From Paraphysomonas bandaiensis (Eukaryota; Chrysophyceae): 64,000 nt of DNA. Made by a program: the position numbers and the translations under genes. The DNA is taken from NCBI GenBank assembly GCA_965644295.1, contig CBFFRP010000107.1:1-64000 (forward strand). Direction: 5' to 3'. The notes under the pieces are model-generated. The model ran no database searches. It had not been told where the DNA came from and was given only the letters and a program-made list of their open reading frames with translations. This document shows, piece by piece, positions 9,251 through 18,704 of this stretch (position 1 is the first letter of the stretch; each line of letters opens with the position of its first letter).

Positions 9251-10304
9251 ATGCACCAGTCTCTCTCTCTAATCCATTTATTCCTCTATATTTCTCTCAC
9301 TATATCCCAAACCACTAACCATAATAAGATCTTATTACAAGATATCCAAGTCTTGACCTTCTACAGGGGCCAGTACACTACAGGGAGGCGGTCTTCCCCA
9401 TTACCTCAAATTGAATGTCAAAGTGGTTGTTGGCAATACACTCCGGAGTCAATTCAATGTTATAATCGAGGGTTTGATGGCAGTGATGTTAACTGGGAAT
9501 GTATGGGAAGTTTGCCTGAAGGAGTGAAGTTTACGAATGTGGTAGTGGGGTGTGAGGGGTACGACTATACACACACTGACATATCTCTGTAATACATATA
9601 TGTATACATCTGTATAATGATAATATATATACACATATATATATCATACTATACTATATCATATGCTTGTAATGACATAACGCAGATATGATTATCCGGA
9701 TGATCCTTATGTACTAAAGGGGTCGTGTCAAGTGGAGTTTTCACTTACATCCGATCATATCAACGGCCAAAACTCTAGTGGTGCTGGCTTACTGCTTGTG
9801 TTTCTGGTGTGCGCTGTGGGATTGTGTATTGGTGTGATCGCATATGCATGTGGTACAATGAAGCGAGACACAACAGAAGGTTTGCCAAGGTATATCCCAG
9901 TTGCCACTGCCACTGAGATGGGGGTTGATACACCGGGTGGGGTAGAATACAGTGCACCGCGAAATCCGGGGTATAATCCGGAATATAATGCTCCTTCTGC
10001 CCCTCCTGCACCCGCGGGAGGTTATTATGGGTACAGGACACCCAGATCTGGACCAGGGTTCTGGACAGGAATGGGCATGGGAGGACTAATGGGTTACGTT
10101 CTGGGTGGAAATAGGTTAGGATAAACTTATTTTGTATGTGATGTTTGTGCTAGAATTAGACAATTATTGCTAACAGAGCATATTATTTTCAGGAGAGGCG
10201 GAGGTAGTAGTCACAGTCATAGAAACGCTGATTTCCGTGGCCATCATGGTGGAGGAATCAGTATGCGAACACAATCCGGTTTTGCAAGAACGAGTCGAAG
10301 ATAG
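9251..10304 (+). CDS. SARAF: SARAF-like store-operated calcium entry regulator (TMEM66 family)
   Basis: Three exons (9251-9558, 9686-10114, 10193-10304) encode 282 aa. A signal peptide (from MHQSLSLIHLFLYISLTISQ) is followed by the SARAF luminal domain: VLTFYRGQYTTGRRSSPLPQ, QCYNRGFDGSDVNWEC, VVGCEGYDYPDDPYVLKGSC (completed across intron 1) and QVEFSL. One transmembrane helix follows (GLLLVFLVCAVGLCIGVIAY), then a Pro/Gly/Tyr-rich cytosolic tail ending in Arg- and Gly-rich sequence. Cysteines and the CEGYDYP motif are conserved. In animals SARAF sits in the ER membrane and slowly inactivates STIM/Orai calcium entry; here the role is inferred by homology. Both introns begin with GT, end with AG and keep phase. 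Confidence 0.92.
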
Positions 10305-11643
10305 TAGTGTTAATGTTGCTTTAATTAGATTATTTCCTGTGTTTCAACGATGTATCTTTTAACGAATAATATGGTGGCTGTTTACTACAGTTTTTTCGCA
10401 TAGGATATAGGGTATAGTATATGGGAGAGTCTTCAACTTATCCAAATTTTCTGTTTGTACTCTCCTAGTCAGTCACTACTTTGTTTTCCGCCACTATTTC
10501 TGTGACGCATGCACAGAAACTAAAACCAATTATACCAGACTGTTGAGGTTAGCTGTTTGAGAGCAATTAAAATATGTAGTTCTCAGGTATTTAAATTATG
10601 TAAAGTAAGACATGAACTATTGAGATGATGGCAATCATAGTAGTCTGAAATATATATCTTGGCTGTATAAGCAAGATCGTGTCTATAGAAGATCATATGA
10701 AAATGATTGGTAGTTGAGATATCCGGAGTTTGTTGTAGAGAACGTCTCGCTCGTAGAATTAGCAATAGGCGTTTAAGAGTCAGTGCTTACTCTGATATCC
10801 ACTATTTAACACTACGAACGATGCTTGTGCGCTTGTGGGTCACCGCAATCATCAAGGTTCAACCGCTTTCGAAGTGAGCAAGCAGAATGTTGATATACCT
10901 GAATACCTGACATTTGCTGACTTCAGGAGTTTTTTGCCCTTTTTATGGATGGTAAACAGGCCGGATGCTTGATTGTTTTCAGCAGGCATCCCAATACCCC
11001 GGATGTCTGTTTATTTGTCTGGGGCCCAATGAATGATAAGTGAGATTTCTATAATTTATAATTCAAGCATCGTGTACATACATCACGTTATGCAATTATT
11101 GAAGTCTTTATTGCCTAATAATGTCAATAAATATTGATACAGACTAACTCAAATATTTAATATATGATAAGATTAAGTGTACTTCCTGTGTAGAGCTTTC
11201 ATTCGCTTCAAGTGTGAAAAATGGGGCCATACACAAGAACAATGCTGATGTAGATCCATCAGTTGAAGCGCAGAGGGAAGACTCTAAACCGCAGAGAGTA
11301 CCGACATCAATAACTAATGATGGATGCTCTGTGTGCGGTATACCTGGACATTGTGCCAATCAATGCCGTGACACAAGTTAGAAAAACGAAGAATGCAGAG
11401 GATTCCGTCATATCAGAAACCAACATTTCTGGAAAGCCCCGATATGTTCGAGACACGTATGAAAAGGAATTCAGACTGGAATTGCTTCCTTTGATGAGGT
11501 GGAATACCCTAGTGAAATCAAAGCTATTGTTTAATGCAGCAGGCAATGAACAGCATACACCATAATATAATCGAAGCCTCAGTATAAGCAATAAACACTA
11601 TTCTAGAATAAATTTCTTTATTTTGCGGTGACGTAATAGAAAC
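10305..11643. other. Gene-poor spacer with a dispersed repeat and a zinc-knuckle fragment
   Basis: Holds one copy of the ~270-bp dispersed repeat (listed separately). It also holds an open stretch (about 11170-11381, plus strand, no ATG) whose translation ends in CSVCGIPGHCANQC, a CX2CX4HX4C zinc knuckle such as occurs in Gag or RNA-binding proteins. No start, exon partner or homologous context could be fixed, so it is treated as a relic. Confidence 0.45.
10759..11030 (+). repeat. Dispersed repeat family R1, copy 1
   Basis: About 270 bp, sharing ordered blocks with 35240-35518 (same strand) and 55306-55566 (opposite strand): CTCTGATATCC, GTGAGCAAGCAGAAT.TTGATATACCTGA, TGCTGACTTCAGGA, CCGGATGCTTGA, CAGCAGGC.TCCCAATA, CGGATG.CTGTTTATT.GTC. 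Coding potential is absent. The type (SINE, MITE or structured RNA locus) is unresolved. Confidence 0.75.
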
Positions 11644-12442
11644 CAGGGATAGGGAACAATATATTGTATTGCAATACATTGTACAATATATTGCAATATA
11701 TTGTAAAATATATTGATTGGTGGACTGGTCAAATATTCCATCAATAGTGTTTCTGCTAAAAGAGCTCACAATACTATTGCAATATATTGCAATCAATATT
11801 ATGATAGTCATATAAGAGAAGATTCTCAACTGTAGGGTGCAAAATGGATATAAATAACCGAGATATTGATTACAACATTACAAAGGATAATGAAGCTGAT
11901 GTTGACTATACGACTAAAAATCTTCAGTCAGCTCAAAAAATTAAGAAACGTACAGATCCACGAGTCATTAACGGTTGCCTGGCCTTGGTATGTACTTCCA
12001 ATACATGGGAACGTCTGTTCAGCACAGCTAAACATATTATATCAGTGTTGCGCAAAAGTATCCATCCTACTTAATATGCTGTTGTTTTAGAAAGCTCTTC
12101 GACAGTTATGGCCGGATACTAACATATTTCAATTAATTCTGTGGATGAATATGGTGATGTTGACCTCACCGATGATGGCTCAGAGGATGAGGACGAGGTG
12201 GATTTTTAGTAGCTATAAGCAGCAGTTGGTTTGGTTGTCATGTGATCTTAATGACTAATACTAAAAATGAAATCTACGGATGTGTTTACCTACTGATTAG
12301 TCAAACTAATATATCGCAATACATTGACAATATATTGCAATATATTGTAATTGTATTGTAGGACCGGTTTAAAAAATCCATCAATACTATTGATGGAACG
12401 CTATCTAACAATAGTATTGCAATATATTGTTCCCTATCCCTG
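11644..12442 (+). mobile_element. hAT-type DNA transposon remnant (family A) with 8-bp TSD
   Basis: Terminal inverted repeats CAGGGATAGGGAACAATATA (11644 onward) and its complement ending at 12442 are flanked by perfect 8-bp target duplications, ATAGAAAC at 11636-11643 and 12443-12450. The 799-bp element carries a decayed transposase C-terminus on the plus strand. CAGGG-type ends, an 8-bp TSD and a hAT dimerisation motif together are diagnostic of the hAT superfamily. Sub-terminal regions are full of TATTGCAATA-type repeats. It is non-autonomous: most of the transposase is missing. Confidence 0.93.
11844..12209 (+). pseudogene. hAT transposase C-terminal fragment
   Basis: Reading from 11844 gives a short frame ending TSNTWERLFSTAKHIISVLR followed by KSIHPT. 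This matches the hAT dimerisation domain (A/S-N/S-x-x-x-ER-x-FS-x-A-x-x-I-x-x-x-R). After a stop at 12072-12074, the reading frame that opens at 11866 continues the same homology (LLF then KALRQLW beyond a stop), and an acidic tail (about VDEYGDVDLTDDGSEDEDE) follows, showing frameshift or stop damage. The DDE catalytic core is absent. Confidence 0.75.
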
Positions 12443-12846
12443 ATAGAAACACACATAAACTTTCTTTTTTCTTTCATCGATGTTTTCTGTGTGCTTAGCA
12501 ATTACACTACACTTGGACTTCTATCAAAAAATTTTAACTGCACTTAGTAATATGATCTTAAATCAACACTACAATGACATAATATCTGTCGGATATATGG
12601 ATATATCATATATATATCATGTTACTTCCTACAAAGTAACTTGAATAAGACATTTTAACCAATGGCGGCTAAACATTTCGAATCTGCCAGGGATAAGAAG
12701 GATATAAAAGTTTTTTGTTTTACTTAATCTCGTAAAAAATAAACTATATGCTGCAACATTCTTAAGTGGAATGGAGCTACATTCGTGTTCTAAACAAGCG
12801 CGAATCATCAGTACTTCAGCTTGGATAACTTAAAATACAACTTGAA

Positions 12847-15800
12847 TCATTTCCATGTACTTGAGGTGGTACTATCCGAAGCAAACATAGCTGGATACTT
12901 AGATTCCATCTGCAAAAGAAGACCGTTTTGATCTCTTATACTGCTGTTGCCATCTGTTGAGAGACCTAAAATTGATAAAATACCTTGCACCAGCATTGAA
13001 ACTGAACTATTGTGCATGCTTTCAGATGGCCCAAAAAAATCATCGTCATTATTTTGACGTAAAAGCGCAGCCAGACCGGTCGGTTTGACGCTGTATGACA
13101 CTTTGTAGACATCTGCACCCTCCTTTGCTAGCTGTAGGAGAACATCATCGCTAGTCTTTAGCTCATCGCACAGCCCTTTTTGTAGTGCATCAAACCCAAG
13201 CCAGGTCTGCGTAACATGTAAGAACTTCAGGGATGAAATGGGAAACATTAATGAAGGTAGATATGTACATTGCTACAGGCCAACCCTAATTAAGCCAGCA
13301 TTATATAGTGCAAAGCATGCTTCGGTGCAGACTTTCGCACTGGTCATAGAAACACACATGTGGCCTGCGTATTGACAACTAGGATATTACAATTCACACA
13401 CCTCTCCTGTAGCAATTTCTTTGATGTTGAGATTCGGGCGGTGCCTCGTCACAAAACGTTTAAATATGGAATGAACTTGCTCCAACTCTTGCTACGAATT
13501 GACAATACATTACCCAAATAAGAGAAACAAGAACAATCAAGACTAGCTATGTAATACTAATGAATAAAATATAATGAGCTTACTAACGCGAACCGATATA
13601 AGACCATATAACATCTACTCCAGCAAATAGAATTGTGAGTATTACTGCACTTGTAGTACCTGCAGCTTTCTCCGATCGGATCCGTTGGATTTGCGGTAGG
13701 GTGTCAAGGTCCTTTTGTATTTCCCAGCTGTGACATCTTGAACCTATACATTCGGGCCTATGTATAAGAAATTTCGACTCATAGTACAATAATACAATGC
13801 GAATATATAAAGTAGAATACATCATTGCGCTACCTCAATTCCTTCACGTCTTAATCTTTCATAAAAATTTGGCATAACAGATATGACTCCAATCGAACCC
13901 AATGTGGCGAATGGAGAAGCAATGATTTTGTCAGCTACATACGCCATCATATAGCCTCCGCTCGCTGCAACTTCATCGACACAGACTGTCAGATGCAACC
14001 CTGCCGCCTGAAGTACGCACATATTAAAAATCAACATGAAACTCTCGCATTTGCTTATATGTGCTAATGTACATCTACATTTTCAACAGCCATTCATAAC
14101 GTCAGCGAATTTTCTCACTTTGATTCTCTCCAGTTGAGACGCTCCAAGACCATAACCGCCCACTGTTCCACCTCCACTGTCAAGTACCACAACTACTTCA
14201 TCTCCCCTCTCTCTGTCTGCAGTTTCTAGTACACCAGTAATCTCACGGCGGAGTTTAGATACCTATTATTAATACAACGTTATAATATATCGAACTAAGA
14301 AAAAAGATATTCAGTGATACACTGTAGCCATAACAAACCTGCGATGCAGAAATATCTCCCTTGAAGTGCAGTACATACACTGCTCTATTGTTCGCCGAAG
14401 GAATCGCCACAGGACTTGAGCTTAGCAGATTCACCCACGGCATTAGGGAGTCTCTTGAAGTAATAAGATCATCTCGCTACATATCAATATCAGCATTAAA
14501 ATAGATCTAAATGTAAAATAAGATCAGGCCCTTTATGCCTTCCATAGAATCAATACGGATATGATTTTCAAGACATTACAATCAGAAGGACATACTTCTA
14601 CAACTATTCGTACGGAGAACTATTGGAATATACTACAGTAAATAGTATCAAAACTATCGCGCAGTACCCCATAAACATATGAAATATAAGAAAGTCATCG
14701 CTCTTCATACATACCCATGCATTGTATTGCTTGTATGATAGAGACCCAGCTATTTTACGCATGTACTCCATGTCCAGTTGAACCTTTAAGTGAATCAACC
14801 TGTTCATTGTACAGATTTACAACAATCAATATATATTGATATTGTTCTATAAACCTAAAAACCACCAAGAACTAAAAGTACACTATGTACCTTTCCAGTT
14901 TTTTATCCTCAATATTTTGTTTGCGTGACCTCCTATATATATCAGCATCGTAAACAACGTACAATATGCTAATAGAAAAATGCATAGGGTACAGTGAGTA
15001 GTATGAACCCGTTCTCAAACAGTAAAACAGTAGCTACAAAAATATATTTCTCAACAAATTATATCCACTTACAAATTCAACCGTGATGTGTCCGGTTCAT
15101 CATCAAGTGACTTCGCTCTTGCAACCCCCAATGCGTCGGCACTTTTAATGTGTCCAACTAAATCTTCCACAATGGATGCGTTTTTGATCATATATTCCTC
15201 TTCTGCTTTCTCTAAGGTTGCTTTCTGCTCCTCAGTCAACGAGAGTCGGGACAGTGACTTCTGTAGAGCTGTGGAAGATGCTTTCAGATTAGCGTTAGCA
15301 GCGTTCTCTCCAACTGTGGCTTTTTGGATGCTGTAACGATACATTCCCAGTGTATCGTTCATACTTGTTATCGATAATTTCTCCTTGTCAACAAGACGAA
15401 TTGGTTTAAGAGTAGAAAAGCTGATTTCATCTGTAACTTCAGGGTAGTACTTGTACAACGCATATCCCCCACCCACAAGGGTGAGTAGCAACAGGAGGAC
15501 CCGACGGCGATGGAAAAACTTTTTCGTACGGTGAACCCAGCCATTCACCTTGTGATACTCGTTAGCTAGAAACGGGAAAGGAGGAGCAGCATGGGGATGG
15601 GGATAATGATATGGTCCTGTAGTATAATCGCTGTTAATAAGAGGCGTGCATCAGTCATATGCATACCTGTATGCGCATGAGGCGCATGAGGCGGGCCGAG
15701 ATGAATATAACGACCAGATTGATTACAGAATGGTGTATGGGGATAAGGATGAGGGTGGGGGGGTTGTCCTTCAGCATATTTATGGGCTCTATGAGCTCTA

Positions 15801-15922
15801 TCTGATGGAGTCCTCTTGAAGGAGGGTCCTTTACATGATCTCTTAGATCGTAACAGTCTCTTACTCACATGTCCATAGAAAACACGTGAATTATGATATC
15901 GAGATAAAGTGAAATGAAACAT
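12847..15922 (-). CDS. SohB-type membrane-anchored serine protease, peptidase S49
   Basis: Ten exons on the minus strand, all phase-consistent: 15667-15922, 15073-15565, 14891-14932, 14715-14799, 14339-14476, 14119-14262, 13834-14007, 13660-13743, 13402-13491, 12847-13206; about 621 aa. The N-terminus is basic (organelle-targeting-like), with a transmembrane segment RRRVLLLLLTLVGGGYALYK. The catalytic region closely follows bacterial SohB: VVVVLDSGGGTVGGYGLGAS, DEVAASGGYMMAYVADKI (nucleophile Ser in AASGG), FATLGSIGVISVMPNFYERL, DVTAGKYKRTLTP (general-base Lys in the second half of the Ser-Lys dyad), then NLNIKEIATGE and TWLGFDALQKGLCDEL. S49 enzymes cleave membrane or signal peptides. The first exon and its ATG (15922) are the least certain part. 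The location (mitochondrion, plastid or ER) is not settled by sequence. Confidence 0.87.
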
Positions 15923-16069
15923 TAATGATTTATGTATCCAGAGATGACTATACTTTATATGCAGGCACTAGCTGTTAGTTCAGGCATTAGACACACGTAT
16001 CAATCATATGATCGTATCACAGCACTGCTGTGTGTAAATATATGCATAGAGAATGTTAACGGTACGCAT

Positions 16070-16243
16070 GTAGCCCGTCCGCAAGGTAATATTACATCCC
16101 ATCGAATGCAGTTGTAGAAATAAAAGATCAACATGTAGCCCGTTTTATTCTATATCTGCAACAATGGATATATCTGATAGTAATGTAGCCCGTCCACGTG
16201 GCATCACATCACTCTGTATCCCACAAACAAACATGTAGCCCGT
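16070..16243. promoter_or_regulatory. Four GTAGCCCGT boxes in a divergent promoter
   Basis: The nonamer GTAGCCCGT occurs at 16070, 16135, 16185 and 16235, spaced 65, 50 and 50 bp, all in the same orientation. The block lies between the SohB-like protease start (15922, minus) and the SRPRB start (16473, plus). The same box clusters again upstream of the ankyrin gene (47344-47425). It probably binds a transcription factor; this is inferred from clustering and position. Confidence 0.55.
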
Positions 16244-16472
16244 CTAATTGATACTGCAGTCGTGACAGTGACCATCAACTGCTATAGCAGATGACCATAA
16301 CTAACTCATAGCTACACTCACCACCATCTAGTCTCAATTATCTTACAGGATATCATTGAAGACTAATCTTGGTGTGAATTCAGTGTAGTCCACCTTTAAG
16401 TTTTATTACATTAACATTTTCAGTTTCTAATTCTACTGGTTTCGTGTTGACCTCACAAGTTATCGACTATAC

Positions 16473-17168
16473 ATGGATTTATTTAATATGAACGACTCAA
16501 CTAATATTATGATAGTCACTGCTGTTATTGGCCTCATTATTTTACTAGTTTTACAATTTGTGTTTTCTCGAGTGAAAGGGTCAAATTCCACGAAAAGAGA
16601 TATAATATTATTCGTAGGTCCAAGAGGAGGGGGAAAGACAGCAATGACACGACAACTCAGTTTTGATGTATTTCCACAAACCGTTACGTCGTGTCAACCG
16701 TCTGAGATTGAGTGTGAGAAGTATAAGACAACGTTTGTAGACTTTCCTGGCCATCCGAAGCTGCGATCTGGTTTGGTGGATTTCATACCCCGCGCATTGA
16801 AGGTGGTGTTTGTAATTGACGCTTCAAGTGTCCAGAGTCAATCAAGGGATGCCGCTGAAATTCTGTACGATTTATTCACTAATATGGAAATCGATTCCTG
16901 CTCGAAGTTAATTGTTGCGTGCAATAAATCTGATGTCCCTGGTGCCCGCCCCAATGCACGAGTAAAGCTTGCATTGCAGCAAGAACTGGAGAAGATCAAG
17001 AAAACAAGAATATCGTTAGATGATGGCGATGACGCTAATATTATCCGATTAGGTAGAGAGGACAAACAGTTTAGCTTTGATCACGACTCTCCTATTGAAG
17101 TTAATTTCGTGGACTGTTCAGTTAAATCTGGCGACCTTAATTCTGTAGTTGAGTTATTAGAGTTGTAA
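16473..17168 (+). CDS. SRPRB: Signal recognition particle receptor subunit beta
   Basis: An intronless 231-aa membrane GTPase. The N-terminal transmembrane helix (about residues 13-31) anchors it in the ER. GTP-binding motifs: G1 GPRGGGKTA (about 49-57), G3 DFPGH (90-94), G4 NKSD (151-154) and G5 VDCSVKSG near the C-terminus. These order and spacings are those of SR-beta, an Arf-like GTPase that holds SR-alpha at the ER and helps transfer ribosome-nascent chains to the translocon. Length is typical but slightly short at the C-terminus. The upstream region carries four GTAGCCCGT boxes. Confidence 0.93.
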   Translation: MDLFNMNDSTNIMIVTAVIGLIILLVLQFVFSRVKGSNSTKRDIILFVGPRGGGKTAMTRQLSFDVFPQTVTSCQPSEIECEKYKTTFVDFPGHPKLRSGLVDFIPRALKVVFVIDASSVQSQSRDAAEILYDLFTNMEIDSCSKLIVACNKSDVPGARPNARVKLALQQELEKIKKTRISLDDGDDANIIRLGREDKQFSFDHDSPIEVNFVDCSVKSGDLNSVVELLEL

Positions 17169-17964
17169 GTAAACCTATCACGGTCTTGAAAGCGGTGTAA
17201 CCTGATGTTAATTGCCTGATTGCTTAGTAATTAGACAGGGCAATTATACTGTAATTAATACCATCCTGTTCTTACAATTCTTGCGCATTATTTATGATAC
17301 ATTAAATAGAGGATTTGATTCCTGTTTATTATAATAAGGAGTTGCCTGTATACCGATGTGTACCATTACAAGGTAAGAATCGTGCTATCTCATCATAACA
17401 TAGCCTGCTTTTTTCGGGTTAATCGATTCCTCTTATCCAAATATAGCATTCTATACACTATACATCTACAAATGTGAGGCCTTGCTTAAATAGAGGATTT
17501 GATTCCTGTAAATTATAATAAAGAGTGTATTCAGTTTAATTACTATAAACCTTTCTTAACGATCATAACTATTAAAATGACCAATAGTCCATGTAGACAG
17601 CGTGTAATAACTTAGAGTTTTAACGTTTTAACTACATGTACTATTACGCTATTAAGTAATAACGTTGGACTGAGTTATCAGTGATAAATGCAGTTCTTGC
17701 AAAATGTAAAAATATGATTTTTATATGATTGAACCAGGTATCGATTATCGATTTTTTTCAGATAACGAAGTTGACAAGATGTTACCTTCTTATCGCCACT
17801 CTACGACAAGACGAACACCAAATGGATTTAACAAAACAATCTGACTTCAGAAGCTTAATTTTAATTACTACAAAGCTGCATTCTAATCTATTACTGTTTA
17901 CCATCACCACAGTGGTTAACGCATGAATGAGGATATAACTGCAATCCAACAATACCAAGTTACA
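17169..17964. other. Spacer with a short direct repeat
   Basis: TAAATAGAGGATTTGATTCC and about 20 further bases occur at about 17304 and again at about 17488 with few changes, about 184 bp apart. No gene is supported. Confidence 0.6.
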
Positions 17965-18353
17965 TTAGTTCGGGTTTCGAAGTACCAAGATAACAGAGTC
18001 TCCTCTTAGAAACATTTTACTGATATATCTATCCTTGTTCACCGGTCTGGCTTTTTTGGCACCCTTGCCAGTTTTAGGAATTTCAGTCCACATTTCCTTG
18101 ACATTTTCCAGGACCATATTGCAATGTCTGTCGAATGCCTTCACTCTTGCGAGAAGCTTGTGATTATTTCTGCAATTAATGAGCACCTACAATTAAATTA
18201 ATCACATAAAAAACGTTATACTAGCATCAAATTTCCGGCAACCTGAGTGTTTTGCTTCACGCTGTGCATTAGAATAGAGAGGGGGCCTGTTTCGAACTCT
18301 TTCTCCTCATCCTTATCCACTTTTACCGAATAAAAAGATTCCTTAGCTGCCAT
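17965..18353 (-). CDS. SNRPD2: Small nuclear ribonucleoprotein Sm D2
   Basis: Two exons (18243-18353 and 17965-18186) with a 56-nt GT-AG intron encode 110 aa. After a short N-terminus ([17 protein letters not shown]) comes the Sm fold: [55 protein letters not shown] (Sm1) and [20 protein letters not shown] (Sm2). It is almost identical to animal SmD2, including the Lys-rich linker between Sm1 and Sm2. SmD2 pairs with SmD1 in the heptameric ring on U1, U2, U4 and U5 snRNAs; the many introns of this genome need it. The intron sits right at the start of the Sm1 strand. Confidence 0.96.
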
Positions 18354-18704
18354 TAGTGTAAAATTATCGTAATAGAGATAAACAAAATTTACTGATATAT
18401 AGTTATGGTGTTACTATGCAGCATACACGATATGGCGCATCGCTATTGCATCCATCAAGCGATATATTCCATACTGTATTCTCGTATGCATGTATTGGTA
18501 TCGTATTGCTACCTTTGCAAACCATTGCCACTGAGAGTGATGGAATACACTCTGTAGATCTACTTATACAGTGTATACACTACACTTCCATACATACAAT
18601 ATACAGTAGCGTATATCATAAATACAGTAGGAATACAGATCATCTTGTCTTGTATTTGTATGTGTATAGAGTACTGTATTCTCCTATCTACAGCGGTATA
18701 ATAT
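18354..18704. other. Divergent promoter spacer
   Basis: Shared 5' region of SmD2 (minus) and the kelch gene (plus), with many GTATAC/TACAGTA-like short repeats. A 112-codon frame at 18416-18754 overlaps the kelch start out of frame and is not supported. Confidence 0.5.

Noticed and set aside
15073-15548. Peroxin-3 N-terminus (basic stretch then VGGGYALYKYYPE)
   Set aside because: The exon splices in phase to the SohB catalytic exons, and the rest lacks PEX3 similarity; it is better explained as the membrane anchor of the protease.
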